Below are positions 1 to 10,811 of a DNA stretch of 46,615 nucleotides, one piece after another. The stretch is from a bacterium (GTDB lineage: Bacteria; Desulfobacterota; Desulfobulbia; Desulfobulbales; Desulfobulbaceae): contig JAUNUN010000020.1 in assembly GCA_030538155.1 (NCBI GenBank), positions 1-46,615 of the forward strand. The letters run 5' to 3'. The notes beneath the pieces are model-generated. The model saw nothing but the letters and a program-made list of their open reading frames with translations, was not told the DNA's origin and searched no databases. Every line of letters begins with the position of its first letter. Within the stretch, counting starts at the first letter, position 1. The position numbers and the translations under genes are program-made.

Positions 1-754
1 AGTCGGCACTCACGGCTGCAACCGTACTCCAAACAGATGAATGCCGAGGCTGCGTGCCACGACAGCTTCGTGGCAGGGCGCATGTGCACAACAGAGGTCG
101 GATATTGCAGATGGAGGCGGTCAGCTGATATGGCCAGGCGAGCGGCAAGGATGCCGTTCCTCCGGCTTCCTCAGCTTCCGCACAGGGCGCATATCCAAGG
201 AAACGGAAAAACAGACTGAAAAAGACCAACACAAATGGTGCTGTGCGGCACAGCCCTGAACAGACCAACAACATGTAGAATAGAGAAAAGAGTACGCTGT
301 TCTAGTCTTTTGACGCAAGAATTCCCCAAAATTCTACACAATTCTACCCATCAACACCACTTTATAAGGCAAGGTGTTGTGCCGGAAAAACTGTATTTTC
401 CCTGTTTTTACATACAAATTTGGAAAAATCATTTATTTTCTTGTGCACTGTACTGACGAGTCCTTCCATCAGCACTGCAGAGCATCTCGCCAACTCTCTA
501 CAACCTGCTCCCTTCGCCGACAGGTATCAAAACCGGCCATATGCTGCCCAATGTCGGCCAACGCCCGGACGCAACTCACCGGGAACCAGTTTTGCAACGG
601 GATATTTTGGTCGATCTCTGCACACCAGTACACCTAAAACTAAAACGCGCGCTACACGCGCAAACTCAAATGCCCTGAAAAGGTGGTCGAAGATCCATAG
701 CCTGAGAAATATCTCCCAGCCGTCTACAAATCCAATGATTAAGGAGTGTTGCCT
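1..754. other. Non-coding stretch upstream of the P-type ATPase
   Basis: No reading frame here has a ribosome-binding site plus recognisable protein content; the short frames overlap each other on both strands and look random. Visible structure is limited to an 8-bp perfect inverted repeat with a 5-base loop at 55-75 and a 7-bp one (CAACACC/GGTGTTG) around 350-380. Neither is followed by a T run, so they are not clear terminators. The part from about 280 to 450 is richer in A+T than the flanks and may hold the promoter of the downstream ATPase gene, but I cannot point to a good -35/-10 pair. Confidence 0.5.
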
Positions 755-3487
<2,733 letters not shown>

Positions 3488-3542
3488 TGAAAGAGCGCAT
3501 TGCTCTTGTCCCGTCACACGTGTACTTGAACCATCCCTTGGA

Positions 3543-3575
3543 ACAGGCACCGTATTGAGCAGATATGGTGCCTGT
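3543..3575 (+). promoter_or_regulatory. 9-bp perfect inverted repeat over the possible first start of mrpA
   Basis: ACAGGCACC (3543-3551) and GGTGCCTGT (3567-3575) are exact reverse complements separated by 15 bases. No T run follows, so it is not a typical terminator. It overlaps the upstream candidate ATG of mrpA at 3565 and lies before the second candidate at 3607. It could be an RNA hairpin influencing mrpA translation or an operator. Function unknown. Confidence 0.35.
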
Positions 3576-6366
3576 ACACCAAAACGTCATTTTCTGTTGT
3601 CTCGGCATGTCCGAATCGATCTGCACACAAACGATACGACGCTCCCTGATAGCCTTCCCTTTTGTCGTCTTTGGCCTCCTGTTCGCCTTGCTCATCGGGG
3701 TGCAGCCGGAACTGCCGCTGGACTTTGCCGCCACATGGGTGCCTGCCCTGGGGGTGCAACTCGCCTGGCGCATCGACGGCCTCACCCTGCTCATGTTGTT
3801 CATGATCACGGGGGTGGGCGCTGCAGTTTTCGTCTATGCCAACGGCTACATGCGCGCAAAGCCGGAGCGGCTGCGTTTGCTTGCCATGCTCGCCCTCTTC
3901 ATGGTCGCCATGGTGATCTGTGTATGTGCGGATGACCTGATCGTTCTGTTTCTGGGCTGGGAGGCCACCAGTATTCTGTCATTTTTACTGGTCGGCCTGG
4001 AGCACGAGAACAAAAACGCGCGGCAATCCGCCCAACAGGCCTTGCTGATCACAGGCGGCGGCGGGCTGCTCCTGCTGGCAGGCTTTCTGCTGCTCGCTCA
4101 GCAGGGCGGCACCTTCTCGCTCTCCGCACTCATCCGGCAGGCACCGGAACTGCCGCGCACGCCCGAACTACGGGCTGCCATTTGCCTGATCATTCTCGGT
4201 GCCTTCACCAAAAGTGCCCAATTCCCCTTCCACTTCTGGCTGCCCAACGCCATGGCGGCACCGACGCCGGTGTCAGCGTATCTGCATTCGGCAACCATGG
4301 TCAAACTCGGGGTGTATCTGCTGGCGCGGCTGGATGCCGGCTTTGACGGCTCACGCGAATGGCAGTTGACCCTTGAAACAATAGGTTCGATCACTGCGGC
4401 CTGGGGCATGGTGCTTGCCCTGAAAGAACGGGATTTGAAGCGTATCCTTGCCTGGTCGACCGTGGCCACCCTCGGCACCCTCATTACCTTTATCGGTTTG
4501 TCCGGTCAATACGCAGCCCTGGCCGTGGCCGCCCTGCTCCTTACGCATGCCCTCTACAAGGCCCCGCTTTTTTTTGTGGCAGGCAATATCGACAAGGGCG
4601 TGGGAACGCGAATCATCGACCATCTCAGCGGCTTGGGCCGGGTCATGCCCTGGACAGCAGCGGCAGCCCTCTTTGCCGGCATCTCCATGGCCGGTCTGCC
4701 CTTCTCCTTTGGCTATGTGAGCAAGGAATTGCTTGCCCTGGCCAAGGAGAATGCAGCAGAACTGGCCTTCGTGCCCATGGCCAACCTCATCTTCAGCGCC
4801 ATCGCGGTAGGGGTGGCCACGGTGGCGGCCATACGCCTCTTCTGGACCTATCCCTTAAAGACCGGCGAGGCAAACCAGGTGCGGGAAGGCTCCTTTTCCC
4901 TAGTGGCGCCTCCTCTTCTGTTGGCGGGAGGCGGCATGGTTTTCGGCATCTTCCCCCAGCTCTTGCAGCCCTTACTGAACGCAGCCGTACTGGCCATGCT
5001 GCCCCAAGAGCGTGCCGCTCATTTTTCCCTGCAGCCGGCCACCTCTGTCGACCCTTCCCTGCTCATGGCGGTTTTTGGCCTTGGTACAGCGTTTTTCTTC
5101 TTCTGGGATTTCCTGCACTGCATCGTCGACGCCCTTGTCAATCCGGTACTCAAACGCTTTGGCGCATCGAGCTGGTACGGACGAGGGCTCAGGGCAATAC
5201 CGCACATTGCCGCAAGCTTTACCCGCCGCACCCAGCACGGTTTGCTGCCGCGCTATCTGATCGTGATTGTACTGTTTTGCACGCTGGTACCGGCTTTTTT
5301 TCTCTGGCAGGCCCGGTACTTTATGCAGTTGCCGGCCTTCTCCTTGCAAGGAAGCGAGTGGTTTGCCTGGGCTGCGGTACTGCTCATTGGCGTGGGGGCC
5401 TCTTTTGCCGCACTCGTAAAAGAACGGCTGACCATGGTCTTGGCTTCGACCCTGGTGGGATACGGCAGCGCCTTGCTGTTCTTGTTTGCCGGCGCTCCGG
5501 ATGTGGCCCTGACCCAGTTCGTGGTGGACACCGTCTTTGTTATCATTGTGGCGGCAGTCCTGCTAATACTCACCAAAATGTCTCGTGCCATGGTTAGCGA
5601 TCCAGGTTGGCGGCCGGGCTCCCTGGTGATTGCCCTTGGCTTTTCAACGGTTATTACCCTACTGCTGCTTGTGGCCCTTGCTTTTCCTTTTACCACCGAT
5701 CTTTCCGACTGGTTTGGCCGGGAAAGCGTACCGAGAGCCCATGGCCGCAATGTGGTCAACGTCATTCTTGTCGACTTCAGGGCCTTTGACACCTTGGGCG
5801 AAATAACCGTGGTCCTGATCTCCTTTATGGCGGCACTGGCCGTCTTGCACAAAAAGTCTGAGAGCATACCGGCAGCGCTGGCCGCAGAGCAGGGAGGCTT
5901 CTCTTCTGTACCTGTTTACATTGTGATGGCGGTGGCTGCGCGCTACCTCTACCCGCTGATGATCGCTGTTTCCCTGTGGATGCTCATCCGGGGGCACAAC
6001 GAACCCGGCGGCGGCTTTATCGGTGGCTTGACGGCAACTACGGCCAGCGTGCTCTGGGCAATCACCAGGGGCGCTTCAGCGGCTCAAATACGCATGCCGC
6101 TCAAGGCACCGCTCATCCTGGCCGCATCCGGCCTGCTTTTGGCTGCATTTTCCGGTCTGCCGGGCTGGTGGGCCGGTCAGACCTTTCTCAGCCATCAGTG
6201 GTTTGAGTTCTCCCTTGGCCAGATGGTCCTCCCCCTGTCCACAACCCTCCTCTTTGATCTGGGCGTATACCTGTGCGTCTGGGGCGCATTGGGAGGCTAT
6301 GCCCTGCACTTGCTGGCACGCGGCAGCAAGCAGACCTCTGCTCCCCTTGAAGAACGGATACTATGA
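3565..6366 (+). CDS. mrpA: Mrp Na+/H+ antiporter, fused subunits A and B
   Basis: Largest subunit of the multi-subunit Mrp antiporter of the inner membrane, which exchanges Na+ for protons and is related to complex I subunits. About 930 residues with many membrane helices. The first part is NuoL/MrpA-like: conserved Glu in a GWEATS motif (residue 133) and lysines in FTKSAQ (216) and MVKLGVY (247). The last ~150 residues carry the MrpB signature (HNEPGGGFIGGL), so A and B are one polypeptide, as in group 2 Mrp systems. Start uncertain: ATG 3565 or ATG 3607 (Met15). Neither has a strong ribosome-binding site, and a 9-bp inverted repeat covers the first. Its stop overlaps the mrpC start (ATGA), showing tight operon coupling. 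Confidence 0.93.
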   Translation: MVPVHQNVIFCCLGMSESICTQTIRRSLIAFPFVVFGLLFALLIGVQPELPLDFAATWVPALGVQLAWRIDGLTLLMLFMITGVGAAVFVYANGYMRAKPERLRLLAMLALFMVAMVICVCADDLIVLFLGWEATSILSFLLVGLEHENKNARQSAQQALLITGGGGLLLLAGFLLLAQQGGTFSLSALIRQAPELPRTPELRAAICLIILGAFTKSAQFPFHFWLPNAMAAPTPVSAYLHSATMVKLGVYLLARLDAGFDGSREWQLTLETIGSITAAWGMVLALKERDLKRILAWSTVATLGTLITFIGLSGQYAALAVAALLLTHALYKAPLFFVAGNIDKGVGTRIIDHLSGLGRVMPWTAAAALFAGISMAGLPFSFGYVSKELLALAKENAAELAFVPMANLIFSAIAVGVATVAAIRLFWTYPLKTGEANQVREGSFSLVAPPLLLAGGGMVFGIFPQLLQPLLNAAVLAMLPQERAAHFSLQPATSVDPSLLMAVFGLGTAFFFFWDFLHCIVDALVNPVLKRFGASSWYGRGLRAIPHIAASFTRRTQHGLLPRYLIVIVLFCTLVPAFFLWQARYFMQLPAFSLQGSEWFAWAAVLLIGVGASFAALVKERLTMVLASTLVGYGSALLFLFAGAPDVALTQFVVDTVFVIIVAAVLLILTKMSRAMVSDPGWRPGSLVIALGFSTVITLLLLVALAFPFTTDLSDWFGRESVPRAHGRNVVNVILVDFRAFDTLGEITVVLISFMAALAVLHKKSESIPAALAAEQGGFSSVPVYIVMAVAARYLYPLMIAVSLWMLIRGHNEPGGGFIGGLTATTASVLWAITRGASAAQIRMPLKAPLILAASGLLLAAFSGLPGWWAGQTFLSHQWFEFSLGQMVLPLSTTLLFDLGVYLCVWGALGGYALHLLARGSKQTSAPLEERIL

Positions 6367-6752
6367 TTCCAGCCTTTATCTGCGCCATGTGGCTTACCCT
6401 GACAACCGGCGTTTACCTGCTGCTTTCCCGTGATATCTTGCGCTGTGTCATCGGGCTTGGGCTGATGGGCAATGCGGTCAACCTGCTTCTGCTGGTCTCC
6501 GGCAGAATGCCCTACCTGGAACCCGCTGTTATTCCTTCGGGAGAAAATATGCTGAAGGCTGCGGCTAATCCACTCCCCCAGGCCCTGGTTTTAACCGCCA
6601 TTGTCATCGGTCTTGCCCTGCTCTGCTTTTCCCTGGTGCTTGTCCTAGCCATTGCAGAGCGCTCCGGCGAAGACGACCTCAGCGCGCTGCGCCATACAGA
6701 GCCCAAGGCCACCAAGCCGCTTCGTCCTCCTTTTCTGCAAGAAGGGAAGTAA
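6363..6752 (+). CDS. mrpC: Mrp Na+/H+ antiporter subunit C
   Basis: Small NuoK-like membrane subunit of the Mrp complex, 129 residues, with three predicted helices. The family signature is seen in the GLGLMGNAVNLLLL stretch of helix 2 and the ALVLTAIVIG stretch of helix 3. The C-terminus has a hydrophilic tail ending in a proline/lysine-rich segment, a little longer than the ~110 residues typical of Bacillus MrpC. The start overlaps the stop of the fused mrpAB gene by four bases (ATGA), and mrpD begins six bases after its stop. Confidence 0.92.
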   Translation: MIPAFICAMWLTLTTGVYLLLSRDILRCVIGLGLMGNAVNLLLLVSGRMPYLEPAVIPSGENMLKAAANPLPQALVLTAIVIGLALLCFSLVLVLAIAERSGEDDLSALRHTEPKATKPLRPPFLQEGK

Positions 6753-6758
6753 TTGCCC

Positions 6759-8237
6759 ATGAACGCCCTGGTCGTTTTGCCGGTACTGCTTCCTCTTGCC
6801 GCCATGCTCTGTTCCGTCTTTACCCTCAGACAGCGGGCCTGGCAAGAGAGACTCAGCCTGGGCGGCGCTGGGGTGCTTGTGCTTGCGGCCTGTCTGCTGT
6901 TTTGGCAGGTGATGGTGCGCGGCACTCTGGAGATAACGCTTGGCGGCTGGCCCGCGCCATACGGCATACTCTTTCGCATCGACCTCTTAAGCGCTCTTAT
7001 GGTGCTAGTGACTGCGCTCATGGCCTGGATAACGCTACTCTACATGAAGAGCGGGGTTGAAAGACTCTCCCCGCACCCCTTGTCTCTGCCCCTGATCCAC
7101 GGCATGATCGCCGGTGTTTGCGGGGCGTTCTGCACGGCGGATCTCTTCAACCTCTACGTCTGGTATGAGGTGATGTTGGTCTGTGCCCTGGGCCTGCTTG
7201 CCCTGGGGGGCCGGATCCTGCAACTGGATGCCGTGTTCAAATACTTCGCCCCCAACCTTTTTGGCACCCTCTTGCTCCTCATGGCTGTCGGGCTGATCTA
7301 CGCCGCCACCGGGCATCTCCAGTTTGACGCGCTGCACCAGAGCAGCACAGTCCTTCCTGAAGCTGTATTGACCGCGCTTTTGACCATACTGCTCCTTGCT
7401 CTTCTGATCAAGTCCGCGGCTTTTCCGCTCTACGCCTGGCTTCCGGCAGCCTATCCCGCGCTACCGGTGCCGGTCATGGCCCTTTTTGCAGGCCTTCTCA
7501 CCAAGGTGGGCACCTATGCGATCCTTCGCCTCAACGGCGGTGTTTTTGCAAGCCCGGAGGCACTCATGGAAGGACTGGGCTGGATTGCCGTTGCCACCAT
7601 GGTTGCCGGCGTGCTGGGCGCTGCCTACCACTGGGATATCCGCCGCATCCTCGCCTTTCACATCATCAGTCAGATCGGCTATATATTCCTGGCCATAGCC
7701 CTGGGGGGCCTTGCCCGGGATAGCGCCGGCGCGCAGGCCGCCTATGGCGCAGCGCTTTTCTATACCGTGCACCACATCATTGTGAAGGCCAACCTGTTCC
7801 TGCTGGCCGGTTTTGTGCTCAATAATACCGGCAGCTTTGATCTGCGCAAGATAGGCGGTCTGGCCGGCAGCAAGCCGCTGCTGGCGCTGATCTTTGCCGT
7901 TCCGGTCCTGTCCCTGGTGGGGATTCCTCCGCTTTCCGGGTTTTGGGCTAAACTGCTGGTCATTCGCGAGGCCTTTGCCCAAGAGCGCTTGCTTTGGGCC
8001 GCAGCAGCCCTTGCGGTAAGCGGCCTGACGCTCTATTCCATGATGAAAATCTGGATGGAGGCTTTTTGGAAGCCGCACCCGGATGGCAAACCAGAAAACG
8101 AAGCGGATACCCCGCTCCTTCCAGCATGGATCTCGGTCACGATGTTGTCGGCAATAACGATGCTTCTGGGTTTCTTTCCACAAGCGCTCTTAACCGTTTC
8201 CGTGCAGGCTGTTCGCATCATGGCAGGCATTCCATGA
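6759..8237 (+). CDS. mrpD: Mrp Na+/H+ antiporter subunit D
   Basis: NuoM/N-like subunit of the Mrp complex, 492 residues, the normal size, with about 14 membrane helices. The conserved Glu in the YVWYE motif falls at residue 137, the position known to be needed for antiport in Bacillus MrpD. The proton-path lysines are present in LLIKSAAFPL (K218) and LLTKVGTY (K249). ATG at 6759 is preferred over TTG at 6753 because GAAGGGAAG lies about ten bases upstream. The stop overlaps the mrpE start by four bases. Confidence 0.95.
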   Translation: MNALVVLPVLLPLAAMLCSVFTLRQRAWQERLSLGGAGVLVLAACLLFWQVMVRGTLEITLGGWPAPYGILFRIDLLSALMVLVTALMAWITLLYMKSGVERLSPHPLSLPLIHGMIAGVCGAFCTADLFNLYVWYEVMLVCALGLLALGGRILQLDAVFKYFAPNLFGTLLLLMAVGLIYAATGHLQFDALHQSSTVLPEAVLTALLTILLLALLIKSAAFPLYAWLPAAYPALPVPVMALFAGLLTKVGTYAILRLNGGVFASPEALMEGLGWIAVATMVAGVLGAAYHWDIRRILAFHIISQIGYIFLAIALGGLARDSAGAQAAYGAALFYTVHHIIVKANLFLLAGFVLNNTGSFDLRKIGGLAGSKPLLALIFAVPVLSLVGIPPLSGFWAKLLVIREAFAQERLLWAAAALAVSGLTLYSMMKIWMEAFWKPHPDGKPENEADTPLLPAWISVTMLSAITMLLGFFPQALLTVSVQAVRIMAGIP

Positions 8238-8578
8238 AAACCGTGTCGATTTCGCTCATTTTAATGTTCCGTTTTGTGTGGGGGGTGCTGACAAGCGGCC
8301 TGCAGACTCTTTTCTTTATCCTTGAGTATGCACTGGGTAAGGAGGTGCCGCCTGCAGGCATAGTGGAAATGCGTTTTCCGCCACTGCGCCTTGAAGGCAT
8401 TACCCTTTTGGCCTGGATGATTTCCCTCACCCCGGGCACAACCGTACTCCATGTCAACCAGGAAGAAAGGATCTTCAGGCTGCACATGCTGGATGTACGG
8501 AGTCTTGAAAAAACCCAAAAAAGTATTCAACACCATTTTTTCCCCAGTGTGATCGCCCTGTTTGGCCTAGAACCATGA
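8234..8578 (+). CDS. mrpE: Mrp Na+/H+ antiporter subunit E, short form
   Basis: MrpE is a membrane subunit with a cytoplasmic C-terminal domain. The ITLLAW...SLTPGTTVLHV stretch and the following RLHMLDV segment match the conserved MrpE core. At 114 residues it is clearly shorter than the ~160 of well-known MrpE proteins: the first hydrophobic hairpin, about 45 residues, is absent. The same frame stays open upstream but runs inside mrpD, so the ATG at 8234, overlapping the mrpD stop (ATGA), is the credible start. Its own stop overlaps mrpF. Confidence 0.85.
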   Translation: MKTVSISLILMFRFVWGVLTSGLQTLFFILEYALGKEVPPAGIVEMRFPPLRLEGITLLAWMISLTPGTTVLHVNQEERIFRLHMLDVRSLEKTQKSIQHHFFPSVIALFGLEP

Positions 8579-8877
8579 CCATGACGCAAATGATTATGTA
8601 CTCTGCTTTTTTTCTGGGATGCGCCGCCTTTCTGGCCGCCGCCTTTGCCTGTATCCGCCTGCTTCGCGGCCCTATGCAGGCAGACCGGATCGTTGCCCTG
8701 GATATTTTTCTCGCTGCTGCCATCACCCTGTGCCTGGCCACAGGTCTGATGAGCGGCCGGGTTCTTTTTCTAGATGTCGCTATCGCTTTGGCTATTGCCA
8801 ATTTTGTCGCGACCTTGGGCTGGGCTCGTTTGATTGAGCTGTCTTGGGTAAAAAACACGGGGGAGGAAAAATCATGA
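8575..8877 (+). CDS. mrpF: Mrp Na+/H+ antiporter subunit F
   Basis: Small membrane subunit of the Mrp complex, 100 residues with three helices. The family signature is the RLLRGPMQADRIVALD segment after the first helix. ATG 8575 overlaps the mrpE stop by four bases; a second in-frame ATG at 8581 is also possible. The stop overlaps the mrpG start. Confidence 0.92.
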   Translation: MTMTQMIMYSAFFLGCAAFLAAAFACIRLLRGPMQADRIVALDIFLAAAITLCLATGLMSGRVLFLDVAIALAIANFVATLGWARLIELSWVKNTGEEKS

Positions 8878-9188
8878 TTTCGTATCTGGGTGCCGGCATA
8901 ACGGTGCTGGGCGGCTGTGCACTTTTTCTGGCCGCCCTGGGAGTATGGGCTTTGCCGGATGCCCTGTCGCGGCAGCATGCTGCCACCAAGGCCGGAACAC
9001 TTGCCCTTGCCCTGATCTGTCTGGGCAGCGCCTGTCTGATGCAGCAATGGGCCTGGTCCGGCAGAGTCATTGTAATCACTTGTTTTGTCATGGCCTCCCT
9101 GCCGGCATCATCTCAGATGCTGGCCCGGGCAGCGGTTGTTGAACAGGATGGAGAATTAGTCGTCCCTGAACAACTTCCAACCTTTTGA
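8874..9188 (+). CDS. mrpG: Mrp Na+/H+ antiporter subunit G
   Basis: Last subunit of the Mrp operon, 104 residues with three helices; the LPDALSRQHAATKAGTLAL segment is the MrpG signature. A strong GGGGAGG lies a few bases upstream of ATG 8874, and the start overlaps the mrpF stop (ATGA). No clear rho-independent terminator follows. About 50 bases downstream lies the putative left end of an insertion sequence, so the native 3' end of the operon may have been altered. Confidence 0.92.
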   Translation: MISYLGAGITVLGGCALFLAALGVWALPDALSRQHAATKAGTLALALICLGSACLMQQWAWSGRVIVITCFVMASLPASSQMLARAAVVEQDGELVVPEQLPTF

Positions 9189-9240
9189 AATGTATGGATA
9201 AAAGCACCAAAATATAGCCCTGTGAATTGCAGGATATTGC

Positions 9241-10686
9241 ACTGTAGCCCTTCAATTCCTGGTGGTTTTTTATGCAGCCCAAGAAGCCGATTGCAACACC
9301 TCAGTTGGATATGTTCCGCAACCGTCTGGAAAATATTCTTGGGCCGGAACCATGAATTGTACCGGCTGGCAGCCCTGATCGACTGGGCTTTGCTTGAGCA
9401 GGAATTCGGCGCACGCTATTCGGAAAATGGCCGACCCGAAATCCCCATCCGCCTGATGGCAGGCCTGTCCTACCTCAGCCACGCCTTCAAAACCTCGGAT
9501 GAAGAAACCGTGCGGCGCCGGCTGGAAAACCCGTATCACCAGCATTTCTGCGGGGAGGAGTACTTTTGCCATGAGCTACCCATTGATTCGTCGTCACTTT
9601 ACCGCTTTCGCAAACGCATCGGCGAGAAAGGGTGCGAACTGATGTTGCAAGTGACGGTACAGGCCGGTCTGGTCAGTCGAACGGTCAAGACAAACAGTCT
9701 TGAGCGGGTTACCATCGACACCACGGTGCAGGAGAAGGCGATTGCCTATCCCACGGATGCGCGTCTGTTCAACAGGAGCCGTGAGCGGCTGGTGCGGCTT
9801 GCCGGGAAGTATGGTGTGCGGCTTAGGCAGAATTACAACCGGCTTGGCCCCCGCGCCCTGATGTGGGTTGGCCGGTATTTTCACGCCCGCCAGACGAAAC
9901 GGGCGCGGCGTGAGATCAAGCGGCTGAAGGTTTTTCTGGGCCGGGTGTATCGAGATATTATTTGTAAAATCGATGGGAAAGATGATCTGCAAACCGTGTT
10001 CTCAGCGGAACTTGCTCTGGCCAAGCGTTTGCTCATTCAGCAGCGGCAAGACAAGAACAAGCTCTACAGCCTGCACGCGCCCGAGGTGGAGTGCATCGGC
10101 AAAGGCAAGGCACACAAGAAGTTCGAATTTGGGGTCAAGGTGAGTGTGGCGGTGACCAACCGTGACAACTTTATCGTGGGCATGCAGTCTGAGCCGGGCA
10201 AGCCTTACGACGGCCACACCCTGGCCGGGGCGACCACGCAGGTGGAACGGATCACCGAGCAGGCGATCAAGCGGGCTTTTGTTGATCGAGGTTATCGTGG
10301 CCACAAACTGAAATTGCTACAGGTGTTGATCAGCGGCAGCAAGCGAGGCCAATGCGCCGCAGATGAAGAAGGAGCTGAAACGGCGAAACGCTATCGAGTC
10401 GGTGATCGGCCACATGAAGACGGACGGCAAACTGGGACGCAACCATCTTTTGGGTACTTTGGGCGACAAAATCCGTGCCCTTCTGTGCGGAGCCGGGCAC
10501 AATATCCGGCTTATCCTCAGGAAACTGAGGGAGCTGTTGCTTTTTTTGTGCGCCGGGATGCTTGCAGGACTTTTTGCAGGCTGCAATTGGCTTTTACGAC
10601 TCGTTAACCGCCTTGCTTGGCTCCAAGCAGATGGTGCCTTGACGCAAACGGCAAGATAAAAACAGCCTTTTTCAAGGGCGGCTCAT
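9241..10686 (+). mobile_element. IS5-family insertion sequence, probably inactive
   Basis: The element carries a single IS5-group transposase gene. Its ends are only approximate. On the right, the reverse complement of 10686 downwards begins GAGCCGCCCTTGAA, in the style of IS5-family ends. On the left, TGTAGCCCTTCAA starts at about 9243 and matches it imperfectly (GCCCTT-N-AA). I found no convincing target duplication. It lies between the mrp operon and the minus-strand polyamine/glycosyltransferase operon. Confidence 0.6.
9272..10659 (+). pseudogene. IS5-family transposase with two +1 frameshifts
   Basis: DDE transposase in three frames. Frame 1 starts at ATG 9272 with the typical MQPKKP...TPQLDMF start. 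It must shift at about 9344 to continue as RNHELYRLAALIDW, and again at about 10349 to continue as APQMKKELKRR. Removing one C from GGGCCGG (9341-9347) and one from AGGCCAA (10346-10352) restores a single 461-residue protein, the usual length. DDE residues: Asp codon 9717 (TIDTTVQ), Asp 10284 (VDRGYRGH) and Glu 10396 (NAIESVIGHMK). The last lies beyond the second shift, so the uncorrected product lacks the catalytic Glu. Programmed frameshifting at both sites is unlikely, so I call it broken. Confidence 0.85.
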
Positions 10687-10727
10687 TCCGATTACAGATC
10701 AAAAATGATATCAAGGAGGCGAGACAA

Positions 10728-10811
10728 ATGCGACGCAGGCGTACAAATGGTACGTCTTGCGAGCAGGTGCCGAAACCGACCAGACAGGGCTTTGATATGG
10801 AATGGAATTAA
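10728..10811 (+). CDS. Possible 27-residue small protein of unknown function
   Basis: AAGGAGG at 10713-10719 lies about eight bases before ATG 10728, a textbook ribosome-binding site, and the frame runs 27 codons to a stop at 10811. The peptide is strongly basic at its start (MRRRR) and matches nothing I recognise. It lies between the insertion sequence and the convergent glycosyltransferase gene, so it may be the remnant of a gene cut by the insertion, or chance. Confidence 0.2.
   Translation: MRRRRTNGTSCEQVPKPTRQGFDMEWN

Noticed and set aside
55..75. 8-bp hairpin as a possible terminator of a gene to the left
   Set aside because: No T run follows on either strand, and no gene end is visible before it.
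10721..10798. A frame reading KWYVLRAGAETD, reminiscent of the start of NusG/RfaH proteins
   Set aside because: Only about five residues match the NusG-type start, there is no in-frame start codon nearby, and a stop follows within a few codons. Probably chance.
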